Shown one piece after another: positions 37,154 through 47,344 of a DNA stretch of 64,000 nt (the stretch's first letter is position 1; each line of letters opens with the position of its first letter). Source of the stretch: Burkholderia sp. PAMC 26561 (GTDB taxonomy: Bacteria > Pseudomonadota > Gammaproteobacteria > Burkholderiales > Burkholderiaceae). The notes under the pieces are model-generated. The model searched no databases. It was not told the origin of the DNA and saw only the letters and a program-made list of their open reading frames with translations. The translations under genes were made by a program, and so were the position numbers. The stretch covers positions 434,001 to 498,000 of the forward strand of contig NZ_CP014310.1 of NCBI RefSeq assembly GCF_001557535.2, given 5' to 3'.

Positions 37154-38233
37154 TTAGGCGGCTTTTTGCTCCTGTCGGTGGTTGCGTTTGATGGGTTCAA
37201 AGTTGTCTGTGCGATCGGGATTCAAATGGACGGTGTGTACGCGCTTCCAGTTTCGAGTGGGGCCTTTCCATCGTAGCGGGTTGCGCTGCTTTGCCGCCTC
37301 GTAGAGCATCGCGCGGCGATCGAGGATCTGCTGGTCGAGGTTGGCGTGCCGTTGGGCAGGCGTGACGAAACGGATCGCGCTGTGACGATGTTCGTGGTTA
37401 TACCAGCGCACCAACACGGTGACCCAAGCGCGCGCGGCAAATAGAGTGTCGAACGCCTGCAGAGGATAGGCCGGCCGATACTTCAGTGTTTTGAACAACG
37501 ATTCCGAGAACGGGTTGTCGTTGCTCACGCCCGGTCGACTCAATGACGGCATGACACCCAGAGCCTGCAGGGTGGCGAGCATCGTGGCACCCTTCATTGG
37601 GCCGCCGTTATCCGAATGCAAAATCACCTGACCCGGTTTGATCGCTTCACGTGCACATAGGTCCTTCAGAAGCTCGCTGGCCTGGGCGCTGCTCTCTTCA
37701 GCGTAGACCTGCCAGCCGACGACCATCCGACTGAATACGTCCATGAACAGATAGAGATAGAAATACTGCCCGCGAACTGTCGTCGGCAGGTAAGTGATAT
37801 CCCAGCTGAACAATTGATTGGGCTCGTCGGCACAAACTGCGCGAGGCTTGCTGCGGGCGCGCGCTGGTTGTTCACTGCGCCGATGAGCAAGCTGTTTCTC
37901 TTCACGCAGCACCCGGTAGAACGTCGATTCTGAGGCGATGTAGCGGCCCTGGTCGGCCAATCGAGGGACGATTTGGCTCGGTGGCAGATGAGCGAATTCG
38001 ACAGAGTTGGCCACCGCCAGCAGTTCAGCGCGCTCATCGGTCGACAGCTTGTGAACAGCATCATGATGGCGTAAGGCGCGCCCATCCACTGCTTCAGGAC
38101 CGCCGCCTTGCCAGCGCTGCACGGTGCGCGCGCTTAGCCCGAGCACAGCACATGCGCGTGCCTGACGAGCCCCGGCTGTAGTCGCCTTGCCGATCAGCTC
38201 CTGCAATGTCGCACGCTCTTCGGGGGAGCTCAT
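37154..38233 (-). CDS. IS3-family transposase OrfB
   Basis: A 359-aa DDE transposase. Start at M-S-S-P-E-E (38233), overlapping the orfA stop by 4 bp; the longer open frame upstream is orfA antiframe. HTH-like N-terminus, then rve integrase core: F-S-W-D-I-T-Y-L-P (first Asp), I-L-H-S-D-N-G-G-P-M (second Asp), S-D-N-P-F-S-E-S-L-F-K-T-L-K (Glu). It is identical to copy 2 except K for H near the C-terminus (R-V-H-T-V versus R-V-K-T-V). Intact. Confidence 0.92.
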   Translation of the reverse strand: MSSPEERATLQELIGKATTAGARQARACAVLGLSARTVQRWQGGGPEAVDGRALRHHDAVHKLSTDERAELLAVANSVEFAHLPPSQIVPRLADQGRYIASESTFYRVLREEKQLAHRRSEQPARARSKPRAVCADEPNQLFSWDITYLPTTVRGQYFYLYLFMDVFSRMVVGWQVYAEESSAQASELLKDLCAREAIKPGQVILHSDNGGPMKGATMLATLQALGVMPSLSRPGVSNDNPFSESLFKTLKYRPAYPLQAFDTLFAARAWVTVLVRWYNHEHRHSAIRFVTPAQRHANLDQQILDRRAMLYEAAKQRNPLRWKGPTRNWKRVHTVHLNPDRTDNFEPIKRNHRQEQKAA

Positions 38234-38730
38234 TCGTCCTCGTCCCCGAACAGCGCCTGGTACTTTTTTGAAAGTATCAGCAACGCGGCCGCCTCCGCTA
38301 AAGCCTTTTCCTTGCGTTTCAATTCGCGCTGCAGCTGCGCATTGGCCTGTTTCAGCTCGCGCAGTTCTGGAGCGTTTGCACGTGCGCTGCTCGCGGTGCC
38401 GGCCGAGCAAAACTGGGCACGCCACTGGTCCAGATGATGAACAAACAAGCCACGTTCACGGCACCACGCGCTGAGTGCCTCGGCGCTCAGTCCATGGCTC
38501 TGCTGCAATGCCAGCAGGCGATCTTCCAAAGACCAATCTTCCGGGCGCCGTGCATCGACTGGCCCCGGGTTGCGGTTTGCGGCGTTAGACACGCGGATCC
38601 ACTTCCTCAAAGTTAATACGTTCATGTTCAGTTCCGCGGCAACCGTTCCTACGGACCGGTTGCCGCGTTGCAGGACCTTTGCCAGCGCCTGCTCCCTGAA
38701 TTCAACAGAATACGTCTGTTTGGCATTCAA
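38230..38730 (-). CDS. IS3-family transposase OrfA
   Basis: A 166-aa HTH protein: Y-S-V-E-F-R-E-Q-A-L-A-K-V-L-Q-R-G-N-R-S-V-G-T-V-A-A-E-L-N-M-N-V-L-T-L-R-K-W, and a C-terminal leucine-zipper-like coiled coil (L-R-E-L-K-Q-A-N-A-Q-L-Q-R-E-L-K-R-K-E-K-A-L-A-E-A). The stop overlaps the orfB start. Intact and identical to copy 2. Confidence 0.92.
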   Translation of the reverse strand: MNAKQTYSVEFREQALAKVLQRGNRSVGTVAAELNMNVLTLRKWIRVSNAANRNPGPVDARRPEDWSLEDRLLALQQSHGLSAEALSAWCRERGLFVHHLDQWRAQFCSAGTASSARANAPELRELKQANAQLQRELKRKEKALAEAAALLILSKKYQALFGDEDE

Positions 38731-39296
38731 CCTACACCTCTGAGTTCTTCGGATTAAGAAAATTCAGAGGCGACATCTATTGTGACGCAGAGGGGTATCG
38801 AAGATGGGAGAAGGCCTCCCGAAGTCGGCTTGCAGGAGCAGGCTTCAAACCGCCCGGTGCTGCTGCGTTTAAGAGGCGTGGTGGTGAGCGACCGTGGAAA
38901 AGGCGTCCGGTCAGGACGTCAGGTAAGTGTTGAGAAGATGAGCGAAAGCGAACCGTCCGATGACGCATCGTTATAGACATAAAGTATTGCCAAAACTGGG
39001 GTCGCACAGAAGCTCCAGGATCAGTCGGGACGATACCTGTTTACGGACCCGTCGGCATTCGGTGTATAGGCGGCATGAGCTCAACACAGGCTTTGATACG
39101 GAACGTGAGAACCTCGCGCTGGATGTAAAGGGAAATGACAAATGGCAAACACCATGAGGAAGAATACCGATGCCAGCGAGAGGGACGGAGTCGCCCGTAG
39201 TAGTTGCGTATTTCGGTGAACGTGACCGCTGATTTCGGGAACGTGACCGATTCGGCGAGGTTGGGCGTTGCGCGGTTTCGATTGTAGAGTTCCTCC

Positions 39297-40064
39297 CTAG
39301 TTTTGGTCGAGTTCTGGTTCAAATACGCTGGACTTCGGAGGCGGCTTTCTTAGAGATTCGCCTGTGAGTTTGATGCGGTGGTGACGGTGCATGAGGCGAT
39401 CAAGCATTGCGTCGGCGATGGTCTCGTCGCCTATCCAGCCATGCCAGTGTTCGATCGGAAGCTGGCTGGTTACGATTGTGGCCTTGCCGGCAGAACGGTC
39501 GTCGATCATCTCGAGTAAATCATTTCGAACCATTGCATCGAGCGGAGCCATTCCCCAATCGTCCAGCAAGAGAACATCAGTGCGAGCAACCTGCAGCAGC
39601 CATTTGGTGAAGCCGCCGTTGCCGTGCAGAACGCGTAGTTCCTCGCCCAACCGCGGCACGCGCAGATACAGCGCGGAGTGTCCGCGTCGGCAGGCATACT
39701 GCGCCAAGGCGCAGGCGAGCCATGACTTACCTGCGCCGGTCGCGCCGCTAATGAGCAGGCTGTATCCGGCCTCAACCCAGTCGCCCAGAGCCAGGCTTGT
39801 GAGCGAACGCGGGTCGATCCCTCGACCTGCGCGAGTGTCCAGATCTTCAATGGCGGCTTGCGGATACTTCAGGCGCGCTTGCTTAAGCAGTCGGGTGCGA
39901 CGGCGATCATCGCGCCAGCTTGCTTCCCGGTCGACCAACAATGACAAGCGTTCCTCGAAACTGAGAGTCGCCGTGCCGGGCTGCGTCAATTGCTGTTCCA
40001 AGCCGTCGGCAAAGCCATCGAGCTTCAAAGTGCGCAGTTGCGTCAAGGTCTGTTGCATCATCAT
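39297..40064 (-). CDS. istB: IS21 helper ATPase IstB
   Basis: A 255-aa AAA+ helper of IS21 transposition. Walker A G-A-T-G-A-G-K-S, Walker B V-L-L-L-D-D-W-G, sensor region I-V-T-S-Q-L-P. It starts 12 bp after istA with GGAG-like spacing. Intact. Confidence 0.94.
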   Translation of the reverse strand: MMMQQTLTQLRTLKLDGFADGLEQQLTQPGTATLSFEERLSLLVDREASWRDDRRRTRLLKQARLKYPQAAIEDLDTRAGRGIDPRSLTSLALGDWVEAGYSLLISGATGAGKSWLACALAQYACRRGHSALYLRVPRLGEELRVLHGNGGFTKWLLQVARTDVLLLDDWGMAPLDAMVRNDLLEMIDDRSAGKATIVTSQLPIEHWHGWIGDETIADAMLDRLMHRHHRIKLTGESLRKPPPKSSVFEPELDQN

Positions 40065-40076
40065 GGTGGGTTCTCT

Positions 40077-41615
40077 TTATTGGTAATAGCTGGGGCCGCG
40101 CACATGGGCGTGGCTTGGGCTGATCCATTCAACCGGCGTTGTTGCTGCGGCTCGGTCACGGTTGTTGATCAGGATGTCGCGCACGTGGCGGTATCGGTGT
40201 ACGCCCAGTTCGAGTGCCAATGCACACGCCGCTTCCAGACGCTCGGGGCCATAGCGACGGGAGAGTGAGAGCAGTCCAAGGCAGGCCCGATAACCGTGCT
40301 CGGGATGACGTTGCTCTTGGAGAAGCCGAGTAACTAGCGCGCCAGTCGCTCCGCCAATCTGCTGGCCCCAGTGAATAAGACGCTGCGGCGTCCATTCGAG
40401 ATGGGCGCGGTGTGCCGCCGGCATGTGCTCTACGACTGTCGTGTAGCCTCCCACGCGATCGTTGCGGGCGTGGCTGGCCACGCGGCGGCCGCGATGAAGC
40501 AACTCGACGGCGGCTGCCGTGATTCGCGCATCGAGCTTGAGTCCGACTAGCGCTTGCGGAACGCTGTAGCGGTGTTTGTCGATATCGACGTGATAGTCAA
40601 TGTGGACCGTGACCGACTTGAACCGCGCCAGCTCATACGGCTGCACCGGCAGCGGTTGCAAAGCCGGCGCGTCCAGTTCGGCAAATGCGGTGGCGCGGCA
40701 TCCCGGCAGCTTCTGAAACGGACGCCCGTTCAGGTTCTTCAGTAGTGGGCGGATCGCGTCGTTGACCGACTCAATAGTTTCGAATCGATGATGACGCAGG
40801 CGCGCCATGATCCAGCGCTCAACGATCTGAACCGCTACTTCAACCTTCGGCTTGTCCTGAGGACGATAGACGCGTGCCGGCAGGAAGGAGGTTCCGTAGT
40901 GACGCGCAAAGTCCAACACGGTGTCGCCTGCGCGCGGCTCGTAACGGTCAGGGTCAGCGATCATCGCACGCGGGTTGTCCGGCACGATCAGCTGCGGAAC
41001 GCCGCCGTAGAAAGTCAGCGCACGGCCGATACCGTTCAGCCAGTCCTCCATCGTCTCGGCTGGCGTTGCGCACGCGAACGTGAAACTCGATGCGCCCATG
41101 GCGGCCACAAAAATGTGCGCGCGACGCCCCGTGGTCAGCGCCACCGTGGGGCCGGCGAAGTCGACGAACAGCTTCTCGCCAGCTCGGTGAATCTGTCGCA
41201 TCGAGCGCTTCAGGCGTTTGGCGAACGCCTTATAGTGTTCACAGAACTGCGTGTAACGGTAGGTCTGCCGGTTCGCAAACTCAGCCTGGTATTCCTCCCA
41301 CAACAGCGTCAGCGTCACACCCTTACGGCGTAGCTCTTGATGGATGCGCCCGTAGTCGGGTTGGGCGTAGGCAGCAGGTCCGGTGGGCTTACCGAGCAGC
41401 CGCCGCTCGAGCTCGCCTTCGTCCATGTCGCAAGCGCTCGCCCAGTCGAGCCCGGCGGCACCGGCTAGCCCGACGTACTTAGTGACCACACCCTTGGAAA
41501 TGCCCAGCGACGCGGCGATTCGATCGTGCGAGAAGCCGGCGTCGAATTTAAGTCGTAAAACGTCCTTGATCATGCGCATGTTCATCCGGTGCGCGGGCAT
41601 CGTCTCTCCGGCCAA
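40077..41615 (-). CDS. istA: IS21 transposase IstA
   Basis: A 512-aa DDE transposase. N-terminal HTH (K-F-D-A-G-F-S-H-D-R-I-A-A-S-L-G-I-S-K-G-V-V), catalytic core beginning K-L-F-V-D-F-A-G-P-T (first Asp), I-V-P-D-N-P-R-A (second Asp), and P-Q-D-K-P-K-V-E-V-A-V (Glu), then a Mu-type C-terminal domain. Intact. Confidence 0.94.
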   Translation of the reverse strand: MAGETMPAHRMNMRMIKDVLRLKFDAGFSHDRIAASLGISKGVVTKYVGLAGAAGLDWASACDMDEGELERRLLGKPTGPAAYAQPDYGRIHQELRRKGVTLTLLWEEYQAEFANRQTYRYTQFCEHYKAFAKRLKRSMRQIHRAGEKLFVDFAGPTVALTTGRRAHIFVAAMGASSFTFACATPAETMEDWLNGIGRALTFYGGVPQLIVPDNPRAMIADPDRYEPRAGDTVLDFARHYGTSFLPARVYRPQDKPKVEVAVQIVERWIMARLRHHRFETIESVNDAIRPLLKNLNGRPFQKLPGCRATAFAELDAPALQPLPVQPYELARFKSVTVHIDYHVDIDKHRYSVPQALVGLKLDARITAAAVELLHRGRRVASHARNDRVGGYTTVVEHMPAAHRAHLEWTPQRLIHWGQQIGGATGALVTRLLQEQRHPEHGYRACLGLLSLSRRYGPERLEAACALALELGVHRYRHVRDILINNRDRAAATTPVEWISPSHAHVRGPSYYQ

Positions 41616-41861
41616 AGCCGGCGAGCATAACCCGCGTGGTTGATGTCATGCGCAACGCCAATCCTGCTGTCCGGTCCGCTCGGTCACGTTCCCGAAACGG
41701 CCGGTCACGTTGCCGAAATCGTCGGTCACGATCCCGAAACGGCCGGTCACCTTCATCCGAAATACGCAGTAGTGATGAAGCCCTTGTAATGAGGGTGGAG
41801 CGAAGGGGCGGCGTTAGCCTGTTGACAAGTGTCGCCAACTCGCGATGCGAGGATGAGTGAC

Positions 41862-42109
41862 ATGGCATCAGCAAAACCATATTGCATTGCAAAGCGTACG
41901 GTGTGGGAAGCCTACCAACTGGTGAAGGCCAACCGAGGTTCTGCTGGGATCGACGATGAGACTATCGCGATGTTCGAGCAGAAGCGGTCCAAGAATTTGT
42001 ACAAACTGTGGAACCGGATGTCGTCGGGGTCGTACTTCCCGCCGCCGGTCAAGCAGGTAGAAATTCCGAAGGCCAAGGGTGGCACGAGAAAGTTGGGAAT
42101 TCCGACGGT
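41862..42109 (+). pseudogene. ltrA: Group II intron 2 maturase, 5' part
   Basis: M-A-S-A-K-P-Y-C-I-A-K-R-T-V-W-E-A-Y-Q-L-V-K-A-N-R-G-S-A-G-I-D..., the RT N-terminus (RT0/RT1), ending G-T-R-K-L-G-I-P-T-V where the serine-recombinase element begins at 42110. The continuation S-D-R-I-A-Q-T-I-V-K-L-L is at 56947. The ATG at 41853 is an alternative start. Confidence 0.9.
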
Positions 42110-43151
42110 GATCTCATAATGCACCTCTCTCAGTTGAGTGTTAGAATGTTGCCGCTGTAGATGCCCTGAAGTGCGCACCCAATCCTTTAGTTGCCGTTCC
42201 TTGGCGGCATCCAGCGTAACCCACCACGGGCCCCGCCCATCGAGCTTGCGCGCCTGGACTACCTGGCGCTCGATCCAGTAATACACGACGTGTGGACTGA
42301 CATGCAGCCGATGAGCGAGCTGCTGTACCGTGAGCTCGTCTGGCCGCTTGAAGCAGGTTACTTCAATTCGATACCGGTAGCGGATCCATTTGACCATTTC
42401 AAGCGTGAACGATTTGCCAGTAGAACTGCGTATGCCTTCCTGATTGAGGTGCGCCACGATTTGCCGGTCAGGCAGATGCTGCGATAGTTCGCGCACCCGC
42501 TCGACGAACGCGGCGGGGTAACGCATCGCATCGGCAGCCGGCTTGGGCAAGTCCACGGTGATATCAGTACACGCGCTGCCCTGCCAGCGGATATGCAGCA
42601 CCGCTTGTCTCGTGGCGGACCGTCTCTCGACCGTGATGTCCCGGATGAGCAGTCGCAACATGCGCTTGCGATCCTTCGCTGATGTGGTCGGCGCCCGCCA
42701 GAGGCGCGGCAGATTGCGCGCTAGCGCGAGGCCCTGAGCTTTCTGTTCGGACGTGGCGACGAGTGCCTTCTGGCTCTGGAACTGGGCGGCTTCCGTCCTG
42801 ATCGCCTCGAGGCGGAGCATCGCGTCATTCCAGCGCCGCTCGAGGGTACCCGCGACCAGACGGTTGGCCGGGTCGCATTCCTGATAGCGACGTTCAGCGA
42901 GTGCGACCTCATACTCGGCGCGTTCGATGCGCATGTGCCACTGGCGCATGATGGCATGATCGCGTTGCTCGAGTTCGCTCAGGGCGGTCACGGCGAGCTC
43001 GAGTTCGGCTGGCTGCAGGGCGGTGAATACAGCCTCGCCAATTGCGTTGTCAAGTAGTTCGCTGCGCATGCTCATGCAATCGGTGGTCGCCAGCCCCTCG
43101 CGGCGGCGAGCACTGCATAAGTACAATGGATAAAGGCCGCCGTTTCCTTGG
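42110..43151 (-). pseudogene. Large serine recombinase, 3' part
   Basis: C-terminal half of the recombinase begun at 54413, from G-N-G-G-L-Y-P-L-Y-L-C onward: second half of the zinc ribbon, a long coiled-coil-like segment (R-I-E-R-A-E-Y-E-V-A-L-A-E-R-R-Y), and a terminal winged or HTH segment (L-T-V-Q-Q-L-A-H-R-L-H-V-S-P-H-V-V-Y-Y-W). No stop occurs before the element end: the frame crosses the attachment site and stops at 41912 in antisense maturase sequence. The gene is broken by IS21-B between codons R-Y-Q and G-N-G. Confidence 0.87.
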
Positions 43152-43527
43152 TGTGAATGGCGGTCGGAAAGCGACACCAGATGGCGGCGTCAATCAGAAA
43201 CGCTAAATGACTTGTTCTTCAGAACGGGTTTTTCGACGACTGGCGGAGGTGCCGATGGGCAGGTATTTGGGTGCGTCGGAAGGAGCCCGAAGGGCGAGTG
43301 CCGACGCACCCGGTGCTGTTCGCTTCAGACGGGGGTGACGCAAAGGGCGGGATGCGGTAGAAGAAGGTTTACCAACCGCCGAACAAACAGGTCCGACACC
43401 GGCCCAAACTGCCAGGTTCATTCCGGTGTCGAACCCTACACGCGTACGACGGGGCACGAGTGTGCGCCAAGTATTGCATGCCTCGTCAGCCCTGTCGATA
43501 TCGCATCGGCATTGACGGGGATTCTCG

Positions 43528-43971
43528 ATGCCGGCGTCGGTCCGACTGTTCGTATGCGTGCGCTGTCGGGCACAGGTCATTGTTTGCCGCCATTGCGACC
43601 GCGGCCAAATCTATTGCAATAGCGACTGCTCCGAGCTTTCGCGCCATTCCAGCATGCGCGAGGCCGGCCGGCGCTACCAGCGCAGCCGCCATGGCCGCTT
43701 TGCACACGCCGAACGGATGCGCCGCTATCGCAGCCGCCGGAATAAAGTGACGCATCACGGTTCCGTCATGCCTGCCGCCGATGCTCTACTGGCACCGACT
43801 TCGACGACGTCGGCGGCCACAACACCGGTATCCATCACCGCCGCACCTGTGCCTGAGCATTGCCATTTCTGCCAATGTGTCTGTTCGGGCTTCGTACGCC
43901 TTGGGCCGCTTCGCCGTCGGGTCTTCCGTGATGTTTGCATTCCTACGCATTTCACAGGACATGACCCATGA
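43528..43971 (+). CDS. Cys-rich zinc-finger-like protein of IS21-B
   Basis: A 147-aa protein with C-V-R-C and [15 protein letters not shown] (zinc-ribbon-like), a basic [21 protein letters not shown] segment, a variable Ala/Thr linker and a second C-H-F-C-Q-C-V-C cluster. It overlaps the istA start by 4 bp, so it is an accessory gene of the element. I recall similar C-D-R-G-Q-x-Y-C proteins beside IS21-like transposases; the function is not known to me. Confidence 0.65.
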   Translation: MPASVRLFVCVRCRAQVIVCRHCDRGQIYCNSDCSELSRHSSMREAGRRYQRSRHGRFAHAERMRRYRSRRNKVTHHGSVMPAADALLAPTSTTSAATTPVSITAAPVPEHCHFCQCVCSGFVRLGPLRRRVFRDVCIPTHFTGHDP

Positions 43972-44649
43972 CCATTGGAACCGAACTTGAAGCACAGATC
44001 CTGCGCTACTACCACGTCGAGAAGTGGCGCTGTGGCACCATCGCGCGCCAGCTGCACGTGCACCGCGGCACCGTCCAGCGCGTGCTAGCTCAGGCCGGAC
44101 TGCCCCGGATCGGCACCGTTCAGCGGCCCTCGCAAATCGATGCTTACCTGCCGTTCATCCTTGAGACGCTGAAGAAGTTTCCGTCGCTCACAGCCAGCCG
44201 CCTGTATGCCATGGTCTATGAGCGCGGCTACCGCGGCGGTCAGCACCACTTCAGACACCTGGTTTCGCTTCATCGTCCGCGCCCGGTGGCCGAGGCGTAC
44301 CTTCGGCTTCGCACCTTGCCTGGAGAGCAAGCTCAATGCGACTGGGGGAGCTTCGGCCATCTGCAGATCGGACGTGCGCGTCGACCCCTGATGGCCTTCG
44401 TGATGGTGCTGTCGTGGTCGCGACAGATCTATCTGCAATTCTTCCTCGATGCGCGGATGGACAGCTTCCTGGCCGGTCACGCCGGTGCCTTCGCGGCATG
44501 GTCCGGCGTCTCAAGGGTCATCCTGTACGACAACCTTAAAAGTGCAGTGCTCGAACGCCAGGGCGACGCGATCCGCTTCAACCCAACGCTGCTCGCGTTC
44601 GCCGCACATCATCGCTACGAGCCCCGACCAGTGGCCGTAGCCAGAGGCG
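43968..44649 (+). pseudogene. istA: IstA of IS21-B, 5' part
   Basis: HTH N-terminus ([21 protein letters not shown]), then the catalytic core [10 protein letters not shown] and [10 protein letters not shown]. It ends in R-P-V-A-V-A-R-G where the RIT element enters; the continuation N-E-K-G-R-V-E-R-A-I (catalytic Glu) is at about 50184. Confidence 0.9.
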
Positions 44650-44669
44650 ACGAGTATGGTGTGGTAAAA

Positions 44670-44736
44670 AATATGTGCTGGTCGATAACCGACGAGGCCA
44701 AGGCAGCCTCTTTGCGGGAATCGAACAGCACATATT
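44670..44736. repeat. Subterminal inverted repeat of the RIT element
   Basis: AATATGTGCTGGTCGAT (44670-44686) pairs with ATCGAACAGCACATATT (44720-44736), 16 of 17 positions, with a 33-nt loop that holds further GGCnnnGGC/GCC pairing. It lies between the left terminal repeat and the ritC stop. It could be a recombinase-binding site or a terminator for ritC. A partial copy (ATATGTGCCG) follows the RitC-like fragment near 2842. Confidence 0.6.
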
Positions 44737-44742
44737 ATTCGG

Positions 44743-45739
44743 CTACAGGGTACGGAGGAAGGCCATCAGGTCGGGCTGATCACGCCATTGTTTTTGTACT
44801 TCGGCATTGCCTTGCACTTCGCATGTCGCCAGCGCCCGCGCCTTTGTTTCCAGATTGATCTCGGCATAGATGTTGGTCGTCTCCAACGACACGTGCCCAA
44901 GCCAGCCGCGTATCGTATTGATGTCGACACCGGCCTGCAGTAGTAGCGAAGCGGTTGTATGCCGAATCACATGTGGGTGCACATTCTTGCCGGCGAGTGA
45001 CGGCGCGCTGGCTGCAGCACGAATAGCGCAGCGCTTCACCAGAGCATGAATGCCGGAGCGCGTCATCGTCTGATGGAACCGGTTGAGGAACACAGGTTCG
45101 GCGGCGGCCCTGCCTTCAGTCTGTGAGCGCAACGCCTCGATTGTGGATTTCCAGAGCGGGCAGCGGCGATGTTTGTTCCCTTTGCCGACGATGCTGGCCG
45201 AACGCGTGTGCCAGTCAATGTCGCCAATCCTAAGTTGCGCGGCTTCGCTTGCGCGCGCTCCTGAATTAAACATGAAGAGCAGTAACGCATGTTCGCGCTG
45301 CCCCTGTACTGTATTGCATGTCAGAGGCTGCAAGCAGGGCGTCCATTTCCTGCCTGCTAAGGTAGCTGATCTCCGGCCGACTGGTTCTCTTGACGGGAAT
45401 CAGATGAATCTGTGCCCACCAGTCGACGTATTCCGGTGCATGTTCGCCGATGAAACGAGCCAGCGCATGGATGCCGCCGAGCCGCTGATTTCGTGTGCTG
45501 ACCATACAGTGGCGCTGTTCTTCCATGTGCGTCAGGAACAGGCGGACCATTTGCGCGGAGAGATCATCCACGCTCAGGCGATCGATCCGTTTGTCGACCT
45601 TGGCGGCCAGATACGGAAGCAACAGCATGAGCATGTCGCGGTAACTTTTTTGCGTATTGATGGCAAGGTTACGTTCGCCCACCAAATACTCGATCAGGAA
45701 CCGCCGGATCCACGGACCCAGCAAAGATGAGTTATTCAT
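44743..45739 (-). pseudogene. ritC: Tyrosine recombinase RitC, frameshifted
   Basis: Starts M-N-N-S-S-L-L-G-P-W-I-R-R-F at 45739 with SAM-like core-binding domain. The frame changes near 45316, where one extra base after E-M-D-A-L-L-A-A-S-D-M shifts to N-T-V-Q-G-Q-R-E-H-A-L-L-L. The catalytic domain has G-A-R-A-S-E (first Arg), V-I-R-H-T-T-A-S (H-x-x-R), W-L-G-H-V-S and the Tyr in N-I-Y-A-E-I. Corrected length is about 332 aa. The start overlaps the ritB stop. Confidence 0.85.
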
Positions 45740-46142
45740 GGTGCACCTCAAGGAAGTAAGTTTCAAAGCGCGTGCCCGCTTCATTCAGCAACTCGGGCGT
45801 CAGAGTGAGGTAGCGCTGGGTGCTCGCGAGATCGATGTGGCCGAGATAGGTGGCCAGTTGCGGTAACAACAGTTGCAACTCCACGCCACCGCGATACCAG
45901 GCGATTAGCCGGTGCACTGCGCCTGAGTGCCGCAAATCATGCAGCCTCGGCTGGCAGGACGCACCGCCTTCGCGTTGGATGTTTGCCAGGACGCGCTGTC
46001 GCTGAAAGGCCTTGCACACAGCTTTCTGGGTCACAGGGCGACCATCGCGGAAACAGAAGAACGGCGCAACCGGTGCCTGCCCAAATCTCTGGTTGCGTTG
46101 CCGAGCATAGGTTCGCATCGCACTATTCAGATCTGCGCCTAG
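45732..46142 (-). pseudogene. ritB: Tyrosine recombinase RitB, 3' part
   Basis: Catalytic C-terminus: A-D-L-N-S-A-M-R-T-Y-A, H-D-L-R-H-S-G-A-V-H-R-L (H-x-x-R), L-A-T-Y-L-G-H-I-D-L-A-S-T-Q-R-Y. It joins ...R-L-V-P-L-G at 48261 after removal of the IS5 and one CTAG, giving about 311 aa. It overlaps the ritC start. Confidence 0.87.
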
Positions 46143-46271
46143 GGAGACGCTGATCAAAGCGCCTGTTGTTCGCACAATGGATAAAGCAGGCTGAATTTTT
46201 CTAGTTGGCTAAGGAATCCAAAGATTGTCGAGGTGAATGCCGCCGTATTCCAGCTTAACTTTCTGCATTTT

Positions 46272-47263
46272 TCACACACATGACGGATTGCTCCCGTGAG
46301 TCGACAGCAGTTGCTTTTTTGCGATCACCAAATTTGCTAGCGCGAACAGACTGAACAGTTGCGCGGTGTTCTTGGCCAGACCTTTGTAGCGGACCTTGCG
46401 ATGACGAAACAGGTTCTTCACGACATGAAACGGATGCTCAACCCGCGCGCGGATCTGTGCCTTAGTTCGTTCGAGTGCGACCACCAGGTCCTTCAGCGGA
46501 CCTTCTTGCATCGCTTTGATCTTTCCGCGTTTGGCCGCCACGTGCCACTTCACCGTCGCGCCCATCATCTCGTCGCGTTTGTCTACGCCAAGGTAGCCCG
46601 CGTCGCCGAACGCATCTTCTTCATGCCCGTGAAGCAGCGCGTGGGCCTGCGATACATCCGACACGTTCGCCGCTGTGCCCACTACGCTATGCACCAGTCC
46701 AGAATCGGCGTCGACTCCCAAATGCGCCTTCATGCCAAAGTGCCATTCGTTTCCCTTTTTCGTCTGGTGCATCTCCGGGTCGCGGCTCTTCTGAACGTTC
46801 TTGGTCGACGGCGGCGCTTCGATGATCGTCGCGTCGACCAGCGTGCCTTCCTTCATCATCAGTCCGCGCTCACACAGCGAGATACCGATTTCGTCGAACA
46901 ACTTGCGCGTCAGCTCATGTGCGATCAGCAGTCGCCGGAACTTTAACAGTGTGGTCGCATCGGGCGCGTTCTCAACAGCCAGATCAATGCCCGCGAACGT
47001 GCGCATTGCAATGCTGTCGTACAGCGCGTCTTCCAGTGCTTCGTCGGACAACCCATACCACTGCTGAAGGAAATAGATTCGCAGCATCCGCTCGAGGCCA
47101 ATTGGCGGGCGGCCTCGCTCGCCCTTCGGGTAGTGCGGCTTAATGACCGACAGCAGTCGCGACCACGGCACGACCTTTTCCATCTCGGCGAGAAAGCGCT
47201 GACGCTTGGTCACGCGTTCTTGCCCGCACTTTCCGCTTCCGCAAAACCGATTTGCCGCTCCAT
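46272..47263 (-). pseudogene. IS5-family transposase, N-terminal frameshift
   Basis: ATG at 47263 begins M-E-R-Q-I-G-F-A-E-A-E-S-A-G-K, typical for IS5, but reaches TGA after 17 codons. One base missing near 47217 (AAGAACGC for AAGAAACGC) puts the remainder, V-T-K-R-Q-R-F-L-A-E-M-E-K-V-V-P-W, in another frame. From the GTG at 47213 a 313-aa product is open, with D-A-T-I-I (first Asp), D-A-G-Y (second Asp) and R-A-R-V-E-H-P-F (Glu). It may still be expressed from the GTG. Confidence 0.88.
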
Positions 47264-47344
47264 CGTCGTGAATCCATTCCGTGAAGTTCCAATCCTCTTA
47301 CAACGTCCAGCGCTAAGCGTGCGATGACGACTGCGCCGAATAAG

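Larger units (their letters stand above)
37115..38795 (-). mobile_element. IS3-family element, copy 1
   Basis: 1681 bp, the same length as copy 2 at 54446-56126 and almost identical. Both ends share TAGATGTCGCCTC as inverted repeats just inside the termini. TAT at 37112-37114 and at 38796-38798 is the 3-bp target duplication, and removing the element closes the intron sequence GATGCTGTAT/CGAAGATGG. The transposase genes point left. Confidence 0.9.
39205..41768 (-). mobile_element. IS21-family element A (complete)
   Basis: 2564 bp with 12-bp perfect terminal repeats TGCGTATTTCGG...CCGAAATACGCA. The 5-bp duplication GTAGT is at 39200-39204 and 41769-41773. Subterminal copies of TTTCGGGAACGTGACCG-like repeats occur at both ends (about 39213-39255 and 41685-41757), as usual for IS21. 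It interrupts intron 2 between domain I sequence and the maturase leader. Confidence 0.95.

Noticed and set aside
41912..42109. Recombinase C-terminal extension in host DNA taken as a true domain
   Set aside because: It is antisense to the intron maturase, so it is not an evolved domain; kept only as a finding about readthrough.
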